Shown here piece after piece: positions 25,207-26,831 of a stretch of 26,831 nt of DNA (its first letter is position 1; every line of letters begins with the position of its first letter). Under the pieces are notes generated by a model. The model had not been told where the DNA came from. It searched no databases and was given only the letters and a program-made list of their open reading frames with translations. This DNA is from Vitrella brassicaformis (taxonomy: Eukaryota; Sar; Vitrellaceae), in assembly GCA_001179505.1 (NCBI GenBank), contig CDMY01000727.1, positions 1 through 26,831 on the forward strand, given 5' to 3'. The translations under genes were made by a program, and so were the position numbers.

Positions 25207-26186
25207 ATGTATAATCTGTATGCGGCTGTGCTGCTGGCCCTTTCCTCTGTTGGCCTGGTCAGCGGTGGCTGCATCGACCGAGACCCCGCCGAGTGGCCGG
25301 TGCACGACATATCGGAGCTGCGGAAGAGATCAGAGAAGGAGCTGTCCGCCATATTCGCAAAAGGCACGCGCACGTGACGCCCACACACACCGACCAACAA
25401 ACCGCCAGCCAGCCAGCCAGCCATCCGTCCGCGCGTGTGTGTGTGCAGGTTGTGTGGAGGATGAGAGTTTTATGTTGGGGACCAAGTACTTCGAGATGAT
25501 CTGGGTGGACCTGCCGGAGCCCTTCCGGTCGGCCTACACGGGGCTGTTCAACCTGGCCTGGCAGGGCTTCTTCGTACAGAAGACTGTCTGCAAAGGTGAA
25601 GACCTCTACTTCTACTTCGTCCTCCTCAACCCGTTCGACGGCGGCAAGGTGTGTAACCGTGCGAAGCGAAGCGAAGCAACACGACGAGGGCGACGCGGGC
25701 GGCATGTTTGTGTGTGTGCCATGCAGATATTTGGTAGCCAGTATGGCTGGTTCACTGCGAAGCTGACGAAGGGTCAGCTGCCGGACGAAAAGCAGCGGAT
25801 CGATGACGCTCCTTCTTACCTGTTCGACTACCGCATCACCAAGGAGGAGTGCCCAGACCAAGTCTCGCCATTCGGCCGGCTGGTCCGTGCATGAGACCCA
25901 CACACAGACACACACACACACACACGCACACAGAGGCAGAGAGAGAGATATATATAGAGCAGTGTGTGCCGTGTCTTGATTGGTGGATGTGTGTGTGCAG
26001 AAGTACCCCTTCGACAACCCTCCAATCCTCAACACGGTGTTGGACGAGGGGCGGATCGTGGGCATCGACAAGGAGAACAGGCCCATCATACTCATCCGCA
26101 TATTCTTCGAAGTCATGCCCGGCAAGTTCGTCCTGTGGGAACACGGCCTCATGCTCGGCAACCCTCTCGACGGTGGCACCGCCTGA
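25207..26186 (+). CDS. Secreted orphan protein
   Basis: I do not recognise this protein. Exons are 25207-25363, 25449-25648, 25727-25882 and 26001-26186, giving 232 residues. The first intron (25364-25448) must be GC-AG (AAAAG|GCACGC), because the only nearby GT donor leads to an immediate stop. The other introns are GT-AG. The N-terminus, MYNLYAAVLLALSSVGLVSG, is a good cleavable signal peptide followed by Cys. The mature part is rich in aromatic residues, with FEMIWVDLPEPFRSAY, LYFYFVLLNPFDGGK, YLFDYRITKEECPD and IILIRIFFEVMPGKFVLWE as probable beta strands. Only a few cysteines remain, and there is no transmembrane segment or GPI-like tail. It is probably a small beta-rich domain in the secretory pathway or outside the cell (inference). 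The ATG is the first in the open frame. Confidence 0.8.
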
Positions 26187-26491
26187 CTGACCCTACTGAC
26201 CAATTGATGCCTGGATGGATACATGGATGAGTGCACTGCAGTGCAATGCAGTGCAGTGCAGTGCAAAGCAGGAAATGCTATTTTGAGGCTTGTTTTAGCC
26301 ATTGAAAACACGTTTAGACCCTCTTTACTTAGCTGACACTTGACCAACACGGTCGATGCAGCTGCTCGTGCAGGGTGGTGCTGAGGGGGTGGTGCGTGGG
26401 AGTGGCAGTGACTACGTGAGACGACAGACGGGGATGACATTCATGGATGCATCACATGGGGCCAACCGGTCTGTTGTGTGCACACGCAGAT
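26187..26491. repeat. 3' flank with GTGCA repeat
   Basis: This is the downstream flank of the secreted-protein gene. A short GTGCA/ATGCA pentamer repeat lies at 26231-26265 and can pair with itself (TGCACTGCAGTGCA is palindromic). No gene was recognised. Confidence 0.6.
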
Positions 26492-26622
26492 GATCTCTCT
26501 CTCTGTCTGGTCAGACAAGGGCATGGTCACCTGAATGATCTGTCCGTCCTGCCCTTGCTCAGCACCGCTTCCATCTTGCTCTTTGCCAGCATCGCGACTG
26601 TGTTGGATATCGACGTCGAGGA
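26492..26622 (-). repeat. 131-bp duplicate of a methyltransferase exon/intron segment
   Basis: This matches 24666-24796 over the full 131 bases with three mismatches that I can count and no gap. The source spans the end of the first methyltransferase exon and the first part of its first intron. The copy has the same orientation and is preceded (on the coding strand) by an A-rich tract. It contains no complete exon and no start, so it is a DNA fragment, not a gene. Confidence 0.92.
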
Positions 26623-26650
26623 TTTTTTTTTATTTTTTTCTTTTTTTTTT
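26623..26650. repeat. T-rich tract abutting the duplicate
   Basis: A 28-base run of T interrupted by one A and one C begins exactly where homology to 24666-24796 stops. It is the longest T run in the window. Confidence 0.9.
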
Positions 26651-26831
26651 AAGGAGAGATAATTGACAGATGGCATCCATGCACTCGCTTGTCCAAATCG
26701 CCTCCATGAATCTATCCACATATGCCTATGCACAAAGGGCACGCTCACTCATCCGATGAGAACACCCTAGCCCCGTCCATCACCCCAACACCACGCCATG
26801 ACTGCCTCCCGCCCCTCAAACACAGGCTAGC
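26651..26831. other. Right-edge flank, nothing recognised
   Basis: No coding exon, RNA gene or repeat of note lies between the T-rich tract and the end of the window. Confidence 0.5.

Noticed and set aside
26492-26650. Retrocopy with poly(A) tail
   Set aside because: The copy contains intron sequence and the A-rich tract lies on the 5' side of the coding strand, the wrong side for a poly(A) tail.

Overview
The window is nuclear DNA from an intron-dense, GC-rich protist. It holds no prokaryotic gene organisation, no rRNA and no tRNA that I can see. Ten protein-coding genes can be modelled by hand. Nine have phase-consistent splice junctions throughout, apart from one bad junction in the phosphodiesterase gene. 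The first, at the left edge, is only tentative. Introns are mostly 50-200 nt, many have a (TG)n-rich stretch just before the 3' splice site on the coding strand, and three use GC-AG boundaries. This style, with an alveolate-like gene set, suggests an alveolate such as a chromerid (Vitrella-like). That assignment is inference; no marker gene proves it.

Layout. 272-963 (+): a tentative Lys/Ala/Pro-rich acidic-basic nuclear-type protein. 964-2218: no supported gene. 2219-5790 (-): a 21-exon gene encoding a voltage-sensor domain (S1-S4, no pore) fused directly to a complete 3',5'-cyclic-nucleotide phosphodiesterase domain. 6666-8051 (-): RING-H2 ubiquitin-ligase-type protein. 8890-10092 (-): START-domain lipid-transfer protein. 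10280-11895 (+): TMEM144-like multi-pass membrane transporter. 12466-14283 (+): E2F transcription factor. 15018-17749 (-): 606-residue protein with a Pro/Gln-rich middle, coiled coil and C-terminal SH3 domain. 17924-21426 (+): DHX35-type RNA helicase with DDAH in place of DEAH. 22729-24935 (-): tRNA-synthetase-type OB-fold fused to a Rossmann methyltransferase. 25207-26186 (+): secreted orphan protein. 26492-26622: a 131-bp near-identical copy of an exon/intron piece of the methyltransferase gene.

The genes do not form a pathway. They are a typical eukaryotic mix: signalling, ubiquitin, lipid transfer, transport, cell-cycle transcription, RNA processing and RNA modification. Three pairs are divergent with short shared promoters: START/TMEM144 (187 bp), SH3/DHX35 (174 bp) and methyltransferase/secreted protein (271 bp). 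Two pairs converge: E2F/SH3 and DHX35/methyltransferase.

The strongest candidate for a little-described system is the voltage-sensor phosphodiesterase. It keeps every catalytic residue expected of a class I PDE and an S4 helix with regular every-third-residue basic charges, but has no pore module. This suggests membrane voltage directly controlling cyclic-nucleotide breakdown, analogous to the voltage-sensing phosphatases.
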